Shown: positions 28,123 through 38,946, numbered from the stretch's first letter. The stretch is DNA of 64,000 nt from Erythrobacter litoralis (GCF_029760855.1 NZ_SOSI01000002.1:62001-126000); one strand, 5' to 3'. Notes: generated by a model from the letters alone, not told the origin. Numbers and translations: made by a program.

Positions 28123-29757
28123 TCAGACGAGGCGTTCCTGATTTAACGCAGCGCCGATGAATTCCGCGAACAAGGGATGCGGCTCGAACGGCTTGCTCTT
28201 CAGTTCGGGATGGAACTGTACACCTACGAACCAGGGGTGCTCGGGCCGTTCCACGATCTCCGGCAAGAGGCCGTCGGGCGACATGCCTGAAAACATGAGG
28301 CCATCTTTTTCCATCGCCTCGATATAGTGGCTGTTTACCTCGTACCGGTGACGATGCCGCTCGGATATCTCGGTCTCGCCGCCGTAAATTGCGGATACTT
28401 TGCTGTCCGGCGCGAGCGCCGCCTTGTACGCTCCCAAGCGCATGGTGCCACCAAGATCGCCGTCGGCCTCCCGCGTTTCCAAACCCTCGGCGGTCATCCA
28501 TTCCGTAATTACGCCGACCACCGGCTCTTGGGTCTGACCGAACTCCGTCGATGATGCCGCCCCGAACCCTGCCGAACGCGCGCTCTCAATACAGGCCATT
28601 TGCATGCCGAGGCAGATGCCGAAGAAGGGCACGCCCCGCTCGCGGGCAAACCGAACTGCCGCGATCTTGCCTTCCGATCCACGCTCGCCGAAACCGCCAG
28701 GCACGAGAATGCCGTGCATCGGCTCCAACTGCGCGGCGATATCGCTATCGTCCTGCTCGAAGATTTCCGCATCGATCCATTTCACGTTGACCTTGACACG
28801 GTGCGCCATCCCTCCGTGGATCAGCGCTTCGTTAAGCGATTTGTAGGCATCTTGCAGGCCGACATATTTCCCGACGACACCGATGGTGACTTCGCCTTCC
28901 GGGTTGGAATGGCGATCCATGACGTCGTACCAGCGGGAGAGATCGGGTTCGGGCGCATCGGTAATGCCGAAACCGCGCAACACTTCGGTATCGAGCCCTT
29001 CCCGGTGATATTGCAGCGGGACGGCATAGATCGAAGACGCGTCGAGAGCGGGGATGACGGCCTCTGCGCGAACGTTGCAGAATTGCGCGATCTTGCGCCG
29101 TTCGGAATGCGGAATGGGATGTTCCGCGCGGCACAGGAGAACGTCCGGCTTGATGCCGAGGCTCGCAAGTTCGCGGACCGAGTGCTGCGTCGGCTTGGTC
29201 TTTAGCTCGCCCGCCGCCGCGATATACGGCACGAGTGTGACGTGGACGCTCAGCGTTTGCATCGGCTCGAGCTCGTTCCGAAGCTGCCGGATAGCTTCCA
29301 TGAAGGGCAGGCCTTCGATGTCGCCGACCGTACCGCCGATCTCGCACAGGATGAAGTCGTGGTCGCTCTGGTCCGCCAGCGCGAACTGTTTGATGGCGTC
29401 GGTAACATGCGGCACGACCTGGACTGTCGCCCCGAGATAATCGCCGCGCCTCTCGCGCGCGATGATGTCGCGATAGACGCGGCCTGAGGTTACATTGTCG
29501 CCCTGATGCGCGGAAACGCCGGTGAAGCGCTCGTAATGGCCGAGATCGAGATCGGTTTCGGCGCCATCGTCGGTCACGTACACTTCGCCGTGTTGATACG
29601 GGCTCATCGTGCCCGGATCGACGTTCAGATACGGATCGAATTTGCGAATGCGCACCTTGTAGCCACGCGCCTGCAAGAGCGCCGCAAGCGATGCCGCCAT
29701 GAGACCTTTACCGAGCGAGGAAACCACGCCGCCGGTGATGAAAATATACCGCGCCAT
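28123..29757 (-). CDS. pyrG: CTP synthase
   Basis: Glutamine-dependent CTP synthase, 544 residues, converting UTP to CTP. The N-terminal synthase domain has [13 protein letters not shown] and the C-terminal class I glutamine amidotransferase has its nucleophile in FFGICLGMQ and the His/Glu pair in QFHPELKS. Full length. It follows secG on the same strand, with about 94 bases between the secG stop and the pyrG start. Confidence 0.98.
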   Translation of the reverse strand: MARYIFITGGVVSSLGKGLMAASLAALLQARGYKVRIRKFDPYLNVDPGTMSPYQHGEVYVTDDGAETDLDLGHYERFTGVSAHQGDNVTSGRVYRDIIARERRGDYLGATVQVVPHVTDAIKQFALADQSDHDFILCEIGGTVGDIEGLPFMEAIRQLRNELEPMQTLSVHVTLVPYIAAAGELKTKPTQHSVRELASLGIKPDVLLCRAEHPIPHSERRKIAQFCNVRAEAVIPALDASSIYAVPLQYHREGLDTEVLRGFGITDAPEPDLSRWYDVMDRHSNPEGEVTIGVVGKYVGLQDAYKSLNEALIHGGMAHRVKVNVKWIDAEIFEQDDSDIAAQLEPMHGILVPGGFGERGSEGKIAAVRFARERGVPFFGICLGMQMACIESARSAGFGAASSTEFGQTQEPVVGVITEWMTAEGLETREADGDLGGTMRLGAYKAALAPDSKVSAIYGGETEISERHRHRYEVNSHYIEAMEKDGLMFSGMSPDGLLPEIVERPEHPWFVGVQFHPELKSKPFEPHPLFAEFIGAALNQERLV

Positions 29758-29851
29758 GGGAGTCGCGCCTTAAGGAAAGAGGGTACGATGCCGCAAGCCC
29801 CTGCGTGCCGCGAAACGCACGCAGTCCACAGCTTCCGACAATTTAGAACGA

Positions 29852-30220
29852 TCAGTTGGTGACGTCGCCCAGCGGGTCGTCATCGGCCGGGGTGGGAGCC
29901 GTCTCGGCCGGAGCCGCCGCTGGGCCGCCGAGAGGATCGGCCGTTTGAACAGGCAAGGTCGACCGGTCGAGCGTGGATTCGATCGACGTCGTATCGCCGG
30001 TCTCGACCGCGATCGCTGCCAATAGGATCGAAAGGACGACGAACAGAACCGCCAGCCATTTGGTCGACCGGGTCAGAAAATCCGCCGCACCCCGTGCGCC
30101 AAGCATGCCGGAAGGGCTGCCCCCGATCCCGAGCCCGCCGCCTTCGGAGCGCTGCATGAGGATGACGCCGACAAGTGCGGCACCAACGATCGCCTGGAGG
30201 ACGGTGAGAAAAAGGAACAT
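29852..30220 (-). CDS. secG: Preprotein translocase subunit SecG
   Basis: Inner-membrane subunit of the SecYEG channel, 122 residues. Two TM helices (about 3-22 and 52-72) flank the conserved GVILMQRSEGGGLGIGGSPSGMLGARG loop, here read as QRSEGGGLGIGG then GARGAADFLTR. A long Ala/Pro/Thr-rich acidic tail extends beyond the usual core. The tpiA-secG-pyrG order on one strand is common in this lineage. Confidence 0.95.
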   Translation of the reverse strand: MFLFLTVLQAIVGAALVGVILMQRSEGGGLGIGGSPSGMLGARGAADFLTRSTKWLAVLFVVLSILLAAIAVETGDTTSIESTLDRSTLPVQTADPLGGPAAAPAETAPTPADDDPLGDVTN

Positions 30221-30297
30221 GAAGCTTTAGCCTGAGCGTTGGATTGTGTTCAGCCGCGCATTTAGGGCGCGATGGCGAAATGGGCAAGGGAAGCGGG

Positions 30298-31059
30298 TTA
30301 CGCCTCGACCGTCTCGGATCCGCCGACGACGATGCCGAGGAATTTCTCCGCCGTCAGGCTGGCCCCACCGACGAGCGCGCCGCCGACTTCAGGCACAGCG
30401 AGGATGGTCGGCGCATTCTTGCTATCGACCGAGCCGCCGTAAAGTATACGGATCTTGGCACTTTCCGCCTCGCCGTACATCTCGTCGAGCAATTCCCGGA
30501 TCGCGCCATGCATCGCTTCGATATCGGACGGCTTCGCAGCGCGTCCGGTGCCGATGGCCCAGATAGGTTCATAGGCGACCGTGAGCCGATCACCGGCATC
30601 CTCGATCTTGGGTAGCGCGGCCCGCAGTTGGCCGAGTACGAACTCTTCCGCTTTGCCGGCATCGCGCGTTTCCGCATTCTCGCCGCAGCACAGGATGACA
30701 CGAAGTCCCGCCGCAATTGCGCTCTGCACCTTGTCGGCGATCAGCGCATCGCTTTCACCATGCCCTTGCCGCCGCTCGCTATGTCCGAGGATGACGAACT
30801 TCGCACCGGCATCGGCAATCATTGCCGCCGAGACATCGCCGGTATGGGCCCCGGCTTCACCTGGATGACAATCCTGCGCGCCGATACCGATCTGTTCGGC
30901 TTCGCGATGCACGGCGTGGATCAAGGTCGCAGGCGGCGCCAAGGCAACCTCGACCTTCATGTAGCGCTGCGCTGCCCGATCGATCGCGCGCGCTTCGGAA
31001 AGCATCGCGCGCGTGCCGTTCATTTTCCAGTTTCCAACGATGTAAGGCCGCTCGGCCAT
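30298..31059 (-). CDS. tpiA: Triose-phosphate isomerase
   Basis: Glycolytic enzyme (253 residues) interconverting dihydroxyacetone phosphate and glyceraldehyde 3-phosphate. Catalytic residues are the Lys in GNWKMNG, His in LGHSERR and Glu in AYEPIWAIGTG, with the phosphate loop near GGSV. ATG 31059 has GGGA seven bases upstream; the in-frame TTG at 31065 is less likely. Divergent from ppiD. Confidence 0.97.
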   Translation of the reverse strand: MAERPYIVGNWKMNGTRAMLSEARAIDRAAQRYMKVEVALAPPATLIHAVHREAEQIGIGAQDCHPGEAGAHTGDVSAAMIADAGAKFVILGHSERRQGHGESDALIADKVQSAIAAGLRVILCCGENAETRDAGKAEEFVLGQLRAALPKIEDAGDRLTVAYEPIWAIGTGRAAKPSDIEAMHGAIRELLDEMYGEAESAKIRILYGGSVDSKNAPTILAVPEVGGALVGGASLTAEKFLGIVVGGSETVEA

Positions 31060-31268
31060 AAGCAAATCCCAATTTCCGTGCCCGTTCGGCTCGGCGCTAT
31101 ATAGAGCGCGTTGCCGACTTCGCCAGTCATCAGACGACGATGTTCCGAAAGCCTTCCGCGACCTGTTGCGGGCAGGCCGCAGGAAGGATAAAGGCCCGTT
31201 CGCATAATCGCGCGGCAGTCCCCGAACCGGGTGCGCCCTAAGCAGAAAATCGGAACCTTAAGCAACCC

Positions 31269-33203
31269 ATGCTCACCTTTTTCCGTAATTTTTTCAAAAC
31301 CAAGATCGGCCTTGCGCTGGTCCTGGCATTTCTGGTCCTGATCGGCTTTGCCTTTGCCAGCATGGACGTGTCCAGCACGGGCGCGTTCGGCGGTGTCGCC
31401 GGCGGAAACAGGGTGGCCGTAGTGGGCGACGAGAAAATCGGGACAGCCGAGCTTTCCCGCGCCGCGACGGAAGAGTTGGAGCGGGTACGGCAGGAAAATC
31501 CGACCGCTACGATGCAGACCTTCCTGGCGGGCGACGGGTTGAATGACGCGCTTGCCAGTCTCATCAACCGCATCGCATTGGTTGAGTGGACCCGCGATTT
31601 CGGTCTACGTGCTGGCGACAATCTCCTGAACAGCGAGATCAGGCAAATTCCGGCGGCCGCCGGGCCGAGTGGGGCGTTCGACGAGAACAGCTACCGCGCT
31701 TTTCTCGCGCGAGAGCAATTGACCGACCAACGTCTTCGCGAATTGCTAGGAGCGAGCCTTCTCGCGCAGCAAACGCTTATTCCCGCGGGTTTCGGTGCGA
31801 CGATCCCGGAATCGATCGCGCGAACCTACGCCCGGTCCTTCAAAGAGCGCAGAGAAGGATCGGTCGCGCTTTTGCCTGCCGAGGCCTTTGCCCCGACCGG
31901 CGCGCCCACAGATGCTCAGTTGACTGCTTTCTACGAGGAAAACCGCTCCCGCTTCGTACGCCCCGAGCGTCGCGTGATCGAGTATGCGCTATTCGATGCA
32001 TCGAGCCTCGGAGATGCGATAGAGCCGACAGACGCCGAAATCACCGCGTACTTCCGCCAGAACGCTGCGCGTTACGCGGCGAGCCAGACCCGCAGTTTCA
32101 CGCAGTTGATCGTGCCGACCCAAGCGGCTGCGCAATCGATTGCGGAACGCGTTCGCGGGGGAACCAGCTTAGCGCAAGCGGCTCAGGGTGGTGGCCTTCG
32201 GACAACGGCTGTCAACGACGCGAGCCGCGCGGACATACGTGAACAGGCCTCGGAAGCCGTTGCGAGCGCCTATTTCGCCGCTGCGCAGGGCGCGGTTACG
32301 TCCCCTGCCCGCAGCCCTCTCGGGTGGCATATCGCGCAGGTTCGTTCAGTCGATACGACTCCGGCGCGAACGCTGGCGCAGGCCCGCGATGAAATCGTGA
32401 CTGCTCTTCGGGAAGAAAAGCGCGTTGCACTGCTATCCGATCTGTCGATCTCAATCGAAGATCAGTTGGCCGACGGCGCGACGCTCGCGGAAGTCGCCAG
32501 GGAACGGGGTGTGAGCGTTCAGAGAACGCCGCCTGTTCTGGCGAATGGCCAATTATATGGCCGACAGGAAAACGCGCCCGAAGCCCTCGCACAGATTATA
32601 CCCGTGACCTTCCAAATGGAGGAAGGCGAACCTGAAATCGGAGCGCTTCCCGGCGGCGGGTCCTATGTCGTTTATCAGGTTGGAGATATTGCACCGTCTG
32701 CAACGGCGCCGCTCGCACAAATTCGGGATCAGGTTATCCGCGATTGGCGACAGCTCACAGGTGCGCAGCGCGCCGAACAGGCCGCCGCCCGCATCGTGAA
32801 GAAGGTCGAAGCCGGAGCGAGCCTTTCGCAAGCCCTCGCGAGCGAGGACGTCACTCTGCCTCCGATAGACGATGTGAATATCAGCCGACAGGAATTGGCG
32901 CAGTTGGGGGATCGGCAAGTCCCGGCTCCGATCGCCCTGCTCTTCGGCATGGCGCAAGGATCGGTAAAGAAGCTCGAGATTCCGCGGAACAATGGGTGGT
33001 TCGTCGTCGAGCTCGAGGACGTCGAACTCGATCGGCTGGATGATAGCGATCCCCTGATTGCCCAAGCCAACCGCCAACTGGGCCAGGCGTGGGGCAGTGA
33101 ATACGGGGAACAACTCGCCGCAGCCATGCAGGCCGATGTCGGCGTCGAGCGCAATGCGGACGCGATCGAAGCCGTCCGCCGGCAGCTTCTGGGCGAAAAC
33201 TGA
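31269..33203 (+). CDS. ppiD: PpiD-type membrane-anchored periplasmic foldase
   Basis: Protein of 644 residues: one N-terminal TM anchor (about 12-31), a SurA-N-like chaperone domain, and a parvulin-like PPIase region near 240-355 with RSFTQLIV and SPLGWHIAQV. Such proteins help fold exported and outer-membrane proteins at the Sec exit. The second half (from about 360) is a further helical/PPIase-like region. Nine bases separate it from trpE, so the two are probably co-transcribed and there is no room for a trp attenuator. Confidence 0.88.
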   Translation: MLTFFRNFFKTKIGLALVLAFLVLIGFAFASMDVSSTGAFGGVAGGNRVAVVGDEKIGTAELSRAATEELERVRQENPTATMQTFLAGDGLNDALASLINRIALVEWTRDFGLRAGDNLLNSEIRQIPAAAGPSGAFDENSYRAFLAREQLTDQRLRELLGASLLAQQTLIPAGFGATIPESIARTYARSFKERREGSVALLPAEAFAPTGAPTDAQLTAFYEENRSRFVRPERRVIEYALFDASSLGDAIEPTDAEITAYFRQNAARYAASQTRSFTQLIVPTQAAAQSIAERVRGGTSLAQAAQGGGLRTTAVNDASRADIREQASEAVASAYFAAAQGAVTSPARSPLGWHIAQVRSVDTTPARTLAQARDEIVTALREEKRVALLSDLSISIEDQLADGATLAEVARERGVSVQRTPPVLANGQLYGRQENAPEALAQIIPVTFQMEEGEPEIGALPGGGSYVVYQVGDIAPSATAPLAQIRDQVIRDWRQLTGAQRAEQAAARIVKKVEAGASLSQALASEDVTLPPIDDVNISRQELAQLGDRQVPAPIALLFGMAQGSVKKLEIPRNNGWFVVELEDVELDRLDDSDPLIAQANRQLGQAWGSEYGEQLAAAMQADVGVERNADAIEAVRRQLLGEN

Positions 33204-33211
33204 GACCCTCA

Positions 33212-34729
33212 ATGTCATCTTCGTTGGGCGGAAGCGATGCGGCGCTGGAAGCATTCGAACGAGGGCAGCCCGCTTTAGTTTGGCGCAAGGTGGTGAGCGA
33301 CACCGTCACGCCCGTCGGAGCTGCATCGCAGCTCATGGAAGAGGGCCGCGGAGACTTTTTGCTCGAGTCCGTCGAGGGCGGGGAAACGCGGGGTCGTTAC
33401 ACGATCCTTGGCCTCGACCCCGACCTCGTCTTCCGTGCAGATGGGGATCAGGCGCACATTAACCGGTCGTGGCAGACCGATAAGGGCGCCTTCCGGCCGT
33501 CAACAATGGGATCGTTGAAAAGCCTTCGATCCCTGCTGGAAGAATGTCGCACAGAGGTAGATGAGGCGTTGCCGCCTGCCCTCCCCCTGCTCGTCGGATA
33601 TTTCGGATACGAAACCATTAGCCTCGTAGAGAAAGTCCCACGGCGTGAGGAAAACCCTCTCGACATACCGGACATGCTCTTCATGCGTCCGACAGTTCTT
33701 CTGGTTTTCGATGGATTGGCCGATACGCTTTATTGCGTGGTTCCGATCTGGCCGAAAGAAGGCCTTGCCCAAGCCTCCATCGATCTGGCCGGGAGGCGCA
33801 TTCAGGAAGTCGTCGACCGCCTGAAAACGGGTCGTTCGTCTTCGCTCGAACCGGAAGCTGCAGAGCAGGTAGAAATCGCCCAAACTCACGCGTTATCCGC
33901 CGACCGGTATCGCGACATGGTTTTACACGCCAAGGAGTACATCGCGGCGGGGGACATTTTTCAAGTCGTGCTGTCGCAGAGATTCACGACGCCTTTCACG
34001 CTGTCACCGATGGCGCTTTATCGCGCATTGCGCCGCGTCAATCCTTCCCCGTTCATGTTCTTTCTCGATTTTCCGGGGTTCGCCGTCGTCGGATCGAGTC
34101 CCGAAATTCTTGTGCGGGTCCGCGACGGCGATGTTACCATCAGGCCGATCGCCGGCACACGTCCGAGGGGTAGGAACGCCGAGGAAGATGACCGGAACGA
34201 GCGCGAACTCCTCGACGATGCGAAGGAACGCGCGGAGCATCTCATGCTATTGGACCTCGGTCGAAACGATGTCGGCCGGGTGGCAGAGCGCGGCACCGTC
34301 GGGGTGACGCAGAGCTTTACGGTCGAGCGGTACAGTCACGTCATGCATATCGTCAGCGAAGTGAGCGGCAAGCTATCCGAAGCGCATGACGCGATCGACG
34401 CCATGTTCGCGGGGTTCCCGGCTGGTACGGTAAGCGGGGCACCGAAACTTCGCGCATGTGAAATCATCGCCGAACTTGAGCCAGTCTCACGCGGACCATA
34501 TGCCGGGGGCGTCGGCTATTTCGGACCCGATGGTTCGATCGACAGTTGCATCGTGCTTCGAACGGCGGTGATAAAGGACGGCACGATGCATGTGCAGGCC
34601 GGAGCGGGAATTGTCGCCGATAGCGATCCGGCCTACGAGCAGCGGGAATGCGAAGCGAAAGCCGGGGCCCTGTTTGCCGCGGCGCGGGAAGCCGTTAGGC
34701 TCGCGGCTACGCCGGAAGGAAGTCTATGA
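33212..34729 (+). CDS. trpE: Anthranilate synthase component I
   Basis: Large subunit (505 residues) of anthranilate synthase, first committed step of tryptophan synthesis. The chorismate-binding domain has SSPEILVRV, IAGTRPRG, LDLGRNDVGRV and PAGTVSGAPK; the N-terminal regulatory region has LLESVEGG typical of Trp feedback sites. It is a separate subunit; the glutaminase is TrpG at 36564. The stop overlaps the following lipoprotein start by four bases. Confidence 0.97.
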   Translation: MSSSLGGSDAALEAFERGQPALVWRKVVSDTVTPVGAASQLMEEGRGDFLLESVEGGETRGRYTILGLDPDLVFRADGDQAHINRSWQTDKGAFRPSTMGSLKSLRSLLEECRTEVDEALPPALPLLVGYFGYETISLVEKVPRREENPLDIPDMLFMRPTVLLVFDGLADTLYCVVPIWPKEGLAQASIDLAGRRIQEVVDRLKTGRSSSLEPEAAEQVEIAQTHALSADRYRDMVLHAKEYIAAGDIFQVVLSQRFTTPFTLSPMALYRALRRVNPSPFMFFLDFPGFAVVGSSPEILVRVRDGDVTIRPIAGTRPRGRNAEEDDRNERELLDDAKERAEHLMLLDLGRNDVGRVAERGTVGVTQSFTVERYSHVMHIVSEVSGKLSEAHDAIDAMFAGFPAGTVSGAPKLRACEIIAELEPVSRGPYAGGVGYFGPDGSIDSCIVLRTAVIKDGTMHVQAGAGIVADSDPAYEQRECEAKAGALFAAAREAVRLAATPEGSL

Positions 34730-35556
34730 TCCGAATTACGCTTCTTTCTGCCCTTCTCATGCTGACCGCATGCGACGCCGATGGCGAAGGCGAGCCGGTA
34801 ACGCGCGCGCGGATCGACGGGCAGGCTTCGCCGGTTACCCAAGCCTCGGCCCCGGGCGTCTCGCCGGAAGTGCAATCCGCCTGTCGCTCGATCATCTTCG
34901 AAAATTCGCCGCTGACCCACTGCCTCGCCATTCCTTCACGCCACAGACTGGCCATGGATCTCGGGCCGGATGGCGGAGCGCCCTATCGCAGTCTCGCCGC
35001 GTTCGCAGAGGCTCGCGGCGAAGGTCGGATCGCCTTTGCGATGAACGCCGGAATGTTCGATGATGACGGCAATCCGATCGGCTATTTCGTAGAGAATTCC
35101 GATCGCCTGCATGAACTCAACACGGCCGATGGCGAGGGCAATTTCCATATGAAGCCCAATGGGGTCTTCTACGGCACGGGCGACACGTGGGAAATTCGTT
35201 CGACTGACTCCTTCCTGTCTAATGTCACGGAGCGTCCGGAGTTCGGGACGCAATCGGGCCCGATGCTGGTGATCGATGGCGCGATCCATCCCGACATTCA
35301 GGCCGATGGTCCTTCCAAGCTCGTGCGCAATGCAGTCGGCATCGACGAAAAAGGGCGCGCGCATTTCGTCATCTCGAACGGGCCTCTGTCGTTCGGCAAA
35401 CTTGCGCGTTTCATGCGCGACGAGCTGAAAACGCCTAACGCCCTCTATCTCGATGGAAACGTTTCGGCACTGTGGAACCCGGCAACCGACCGGCTCGACG
35501 GGGGCGCGCCCATCGGCCCTATCGTTTATGCCGTTCGCAAGGAGACGGAAGAATGA
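34726..35556 (+). CDS. Phosphodiester glycosidase (NAGPA)-family lipoprotein
   Basis: Predicted lipoprotein of 276 residues: the signal ends in LMLTAC, a lipobox with Cys16. The body matches the NAGPA/DUF2233 type, with AFAMNAGMFDDDGNPIGYF, GVFYG, QSGPMLVIDG and LDGNVSALW. Family members hydrolyse phosphodiester-linked sugars, but the bacterial substrate here is unknown. It overlaps trpE and the next gene by four bases each, so it is translated from the trp message although unrelated to tryptophan. Confidence 0.87.
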   Translation: MIRITLLSALLMLTACDADGEGEPVTRARIDGQASPVTQASAPGVSPEVQSACRSIIFENSPLTHCLAIPSRHRLAMDLGPDGGAPYRSLAAFAEARGEGRIAFAMNAGMFDDDGNPIGYFVENSDRLHELNTADGEGNFHMKPNGVFYGTGDTWEIRSTDSFLSNVTERPEFGTQSGPMLVIDGAIHPDIQADGPSKLVRNAVGIDEKGRAHFVISNGPLSFGKLARFMRDELKTPNALYLDGNVSALWNPATDRLDGGAPIGPIVYAVRKETEE

Positions 35557-36524
35557 CGACAGAGCGCCGCGGCCTTTATCCCGAAATCGAACCTTTCGAT
35601 ACCGGCATGCTCGATGTCGGCGATGGTCACTCGCTGTATTGGGAACGTGTCGGGACCAAGGGAGCAAAGCCCGCAGTTTTCCTGCATGGCGGCCCGGGCG
35701 GCGGCATGAGCCCTTCGCACCGCCGGCAGTGGGATCCGGCGCTTTACGATATCATCCTGTTCGATCAGCGCGGATGTGGCAAATCGACACCCTTCGCCGG
35801 ATTGGAAGCGAACGAGACGTGGTCGATCGTCGCGGATATCGAGCGCCTGCGCGAAATGGCCGGGCACGAGAAATGGCAGGTATTCGGCGGAAGTTGGGGG
35901 GCGACGCTGGCACTCGCCTATGCGCAGACGCATCCCGACTGTGTCAGCGAACTCGTTCTGCGCGGAGTTTTCCTCGCCCGTCAGAAGGAAAAGGACTGGC
36001 TCTATTCCTACGGCGCGAGCGAAATCATGGCCGAAGCATGGGATGAGTTCGTTTCGGTCATACCCAAAGCGGATCGCGATAACCTTGTGGAAGCATATTA
36101 CCGTCGCCTCGTTTCGGACGATGAAGCCACGCGCAACGAAGCGGCGGTCGCCTGGTCGATGTGGGAGGGGCATGTCGCCACCCTGCTGCCGAACTCGGCG
36201 TTGATCGAAGATTTCGCCGATCCATCGAAAGCGGTCCCGATGGCGCGGATCGCTGCGAAGTATTTCCTCGAGAACTTCTGGCTCGACGAGGCGCAACTGC
36301 TCAAAAACGCGGACAAAATCGCGGAAATTCCGGGCATAATCGTCCAGGGCCGGCACGACATCTGCACTCCGGCGGTCTCCGCCTATGATCTGACGAAGGT
36401 TTGGCCGCAAGCCGAGTTATGGATCGTAGACGACGCGGGGCACAGTGCGAGTGAGCCCGGCATCGTCGATGGCCTGGTGCGCGCGACCGACAAGCTCGCT
36501 GGAAAACCCGCTAGCGGTCAATAG
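35553..36524 (+). CDS. pip: Proline iminopeptidase (alpha/beta hydrolase)
   Basis: Serine exopeptidase of 323 residues releasing N-terminal proline. It has the oxyanion motif FLHGGPGGGM, nucleophile Ser114 in GGSWGATL, acid in GRHDICTP, and His in DDAGHSASEPG. ATG 35553 has GGAG upstream and overlaps the preceding stop by four bases. It lies between trpE and trpG; no link to tryptophan synthesis is evident. Confidence 0.92.
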   Translation: MTTERRGLYPEIEPFDTGMLDVGDGHSLYWERVGTKGAKPAVFLHGGPGGGMSPSHRRQWDPALYDIILFDQRGCGKSTPFAGLEANETWSIVADIERLREMAGHEKWQVFGGSWGATLALAYAQTHPDCVSELVLRGVFLARQKEKDWLYSYGASEIMAEAWDEFVSVIPKADRDNLVEAYYRRLVSDDEATRNEAAVAWSMWEGHVATLLPNSALIEDFADPSKAVPMARIAAKYFLENFWLDEAQLLKNADKIAEIPGIIVQGRHDICTPAVSAYDLTKVWPQAELWIVDDAGHSASEPGIVDGLVRATDKLAGKPASGQ

Positions 36525-36563
36525 CTTCTTCAGACCCGGTCCATTTCGCAAAAGCATAATGCA

Positions 36564-37169
36564 ATGAAACCCATTCTCGTCATCGATAATTACGACAGCT
36601 TCACGTTCAACCTCGTGCATTATCTCATGGAGTTGGATGTGGACGTCGCTGTTCGCCGGAACGACGACATCGAGCCTGCCGAAATTATTGGTGGAGCATA
36701 TGCCGGCTGTCTTATTTCTCCCGGCCCCTGTACTCCGACCGAAGCCGGGGTGAGCCTCGATGCCGTGGCAGCCTGTGCCGACACGAACTTCCCGCTATTG
36801 GGCGTATGTCTCGGTCACCAGGCCATTGGTCAGTACTTTGGCGGTCGCGTGGTGCGGGGCGGTCTCATGCATGGCAAGACCAGCCTGATCGAACATGATG
36901 GAACCGGCGTTTTCGAAGGTCTCCCCTCCCCCTACGAAGCGACGCGCTATCACTCGCTCGTCGTGGAAGACATTCCTGACTCTCTCGTCGTCAATGCAAC
37001 GAGCACGACGCCGAACCTCGACGGAACCTGCGTCATGGGATTCCGGCATCGCAACCTTCCCATTCATGGCGTGCAGTTTCATCCAGAGAGCATCGCCACC
37101 AAACATGGCCATGCCTTGCTTGCAAATTTCCTTCGTCTTTGTGGGAATTTTCGGAAGGCCGCTGCATGA
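36564..37169 (+). CDS. trpG: Anthranilate synthase component II (glutamine amidotransferase)
   Basis: Glutaminase subunit of 201 residues supplying ammonia to TrpE (it may also serve p-aminobenzoate synthase, as in many bacteria). Class I triad: Cys82 in GVCLGHQAIGQ, with His and Glu in VQFHPESI. It is 39 bases past pip and overlaps trpD by four bases. Confidence 0.97.
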   Translation: MKPILVIDNYDSFTFNLVHYLMELDVDVAVRRNDDIEPAEIIGGAYAGCLISPGPCTPTEAGVSLDAVAACADTNFPLLGVCLGHQAIGQYFGGRVVRGGLMHGKTSLIEHDGTGVFEGLPSPYEATRYHSLVVEDIPDSLVVNATSTTPNLDGTCVMGFRHRNLPIHGVQFHPESIATKHGHALLANFLRLCGNFRKAAA

Positions 37170-38158
37170 ACAGGCTCCCAGATGCTACCACCCATCTAAG
37201 CGAGAACGAGGCGGAAAAAACCTTCGGGGCCATTCTGGACGGCGACGTCGAAGATGGAGAAATCGCCGATTTTCTCGTTCTTATGAGCCGCCGCAGTGAA
37301 ACCGCCGAGGAAATCGCAGGAGCGGCACGGGCTTTGAGACAGCGCATGGTGCCGGTGGTGTCTCCGGAAGGCGCGGTCGATTGCTGCGGGACCGGCGGCG
37401 ACGGGCATCACACCCTCAACGTATCCACTGCGGTAAGCTTGGTCGTCGCGGCAAGCGGAACCCCTGTCGCGAAGCACGGCAACCGTGCAGCCAGCAGCAA
37501 GTCTGGCGCGGCCGATACGCTCGAAGCTTTGGGGCTGGACATGGAGGCCGCAGGCAGAACGGCCGAAAAGACGCTGGCCGAACTCGGCATCTGCTTCCTC
37601 TTCGCCAAGAACCATCATCCCGCGATGGGCAGGATACAGCCCATCCGGCAAAGGCTCGGCGTCCGCACGATCTTCAATCTTATGGGCCCCTTGTCGAACC
37701 CTGCCGGGGTCGAACGGCAGCTGATAGGGATCGCCCGGCCGGCGTATGTGCCGATCTATGCCGAAGCCAAAGCGAAGCTTGGAACGACGCGAACCTTCAT
37801 CGTCTCCGGCGACGAAGGCCTCGACGAGTTAAGCCTTGCGGGTGGTAACGAGTTGGCCGACGTCGTTGGGCAGGATTTCGAGATGCGGCGGGTCGATGGC
37901 CAGATGGCGGGTATCCAGCATGCCCCGATCGAAGCCATCCGGGGCGGCGACGCTCAACACAACGCGCAAGCGCTCAAGGAATTACTCGCTGGCGGCAGGG
38001 GAGCGTACAGGGATGCCGTACTCTTTAACGCAGCGGCCACTTTGATAGTCGCTGGCCGTACGGAAGGGTGGGACGAGGGCGTGTCGATTGCCGCTGAAAC
38101 GCTGGACTCCGGCGCTGCCAATTCCCTGTTGTCGCGCTGGATCGGAATGGCGCAATGA
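37166..38158 (+). CDS. trpD: Anthranilate phosphoribosyltransferase
   Basis: Second step of tryptophan synthesis, 330 residues. The PRPP-binding motif is [16 protein letters not shown], followed by [21 protein letters not shown] and the [21 protein letters not shown] block, all conserved. ATG 37166 overlaps the trpG stop; the frame is open further upstream but within trpG. The end overlaps trpC by four bases. Confidence 0.97.
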   Translation: MNRLPDATTHLSENEAEKTFGAILDGDVEDGEIADFLVLMSRRSETAEEIAGAARALRQRMVPVVSPEGAVDCCGTGGDGHHTLNVSTAVSLVVAASGTPVAKHGNRAASSKSGAADTLEALGLDMEAAGRTAEKTLAELGICFLFAKNHHPAMGRIQPIRQRLGVRTIFNLMGPLSNPAGVERQLIGIARPAYVPIYAEAKAKLGTTRTFIVSGDEGLDELSLAGGNELADVVGQDFEMRRVDGQMAGIQHAPIEAIRGGDAQHNAQALKELLAGGRGAYRDAVLFNAAATLIVAGRTEGWDEGVSIAAETLDSGAANSLLSRWIGMAQ

Positions 38159-38946
38159 ACAAGCTGGAAGAGATTTGCGCGACCAAAAAGAAACTCGTTG
38201 CCGCTCGCAAGGTCGAGGTTTCCGTATCCGAACTCGACAGGAAAGCGGCCGATGTCTCCGCCCCACGTGGGTTCGAGCAAGCGTTGCGTTCCGCATCGCG
38301 AGCGGGCTTCGGACTGATTGCGGAGGTTAAGAAAGCATCGCCGTCTAAAGGACTGATCCGCGATGACTTTCATCCTGCCGAGCATGCTCGCGATTACGCA
38401 GCCGGCGGGGCAACGTGTCTGTCGGTCCTGACCGATCATGAATATTTTCAAGGCGAGGATTCTTACCTCGTTCAAGCTCGAGAAGCGTCCGATTTGCCCG
38501 CCCTGCGGAAGGACTTCATGATCGATCCATGGCAGGTCGCCGAAGCGCGCGCTTTAGGTGCGGATGCCATCCTGATTATCGTCGCCGCTCTCGAAGATGC
38601 CCTGATGCGGGAAATCGAAGCGGCTGCGATCGAACGGGGCATGGATGTGCTTGTCGAGGTCCATGACGAGAGAGAGCTGGAACGGGCGCTCGATCTTCGC
38701 TCCCGGCTAATCGGCGTCAACAACCGCGATCTGCGTACCTTTCAGACCGATCTCGCTACGACCGAAAGGCTGGCCGCATCTATGCCGGAGGACGTCTTGA
38801 TTGTGGGCGAAAGCGGTATTGCGACCCACAACGACTGCGAGAGACTTGCACGGTCTGGCGTCCGCTGTTTCCTAGTCGGGGAAAGCCTTATGCGGCAGCA
38901 GGATATCGAAGCTGCGACCCGACACCTACTCACGGGCACGGCATGA
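38155..38946 (+). CDS. trpC: Indole-3-glycerol phosphate synthase
   Basis: TIM-barrel enzyme of 263 residues forming the indole ring. Catalytic Lys in [12 protein letters not shown] and in LRKDFM, Glu in VEVHDE, and GVNNRDL and GESGI loops are all present. It is monofunctional, with no TrpF domain. It overlaps moaC by four bases. Confidence 0.97.
   Translation: MNKLEEICATKKKLVAARKVEVSVSELDRKAADVSAPRGFEQALRSASRAGFGLIAEVKKASPSKGLIRDDFHPAEHARDYAAGGATCLSVLTDHEYFQGEDSYLVQAREASDLPALRKDFMIDPWQVAEARALGADAILIIVAALEDALMREIEAAAIERGMDVLVEVHDERELERALDLRSRLIGVNNRDLRTFQTDLATTERLAASMPEDVLIVGESGIATHNDCERLARSGVRCFLVGESLMRQQDIEAATRHLLTGTA

Noticed and set aside
27724-28501. Minus-strand frames across the hsp20-pyrG gap
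   Set aside because: Composition is not protein-like, they overlap real genes, and no ribosome site was found.
33180-33212. Tryptophan attenuator or leader peptide before trpE
   Set aside because: Only eight bases separate ppiD and trpE and no Trp-codon run or alternate hairpins fit.
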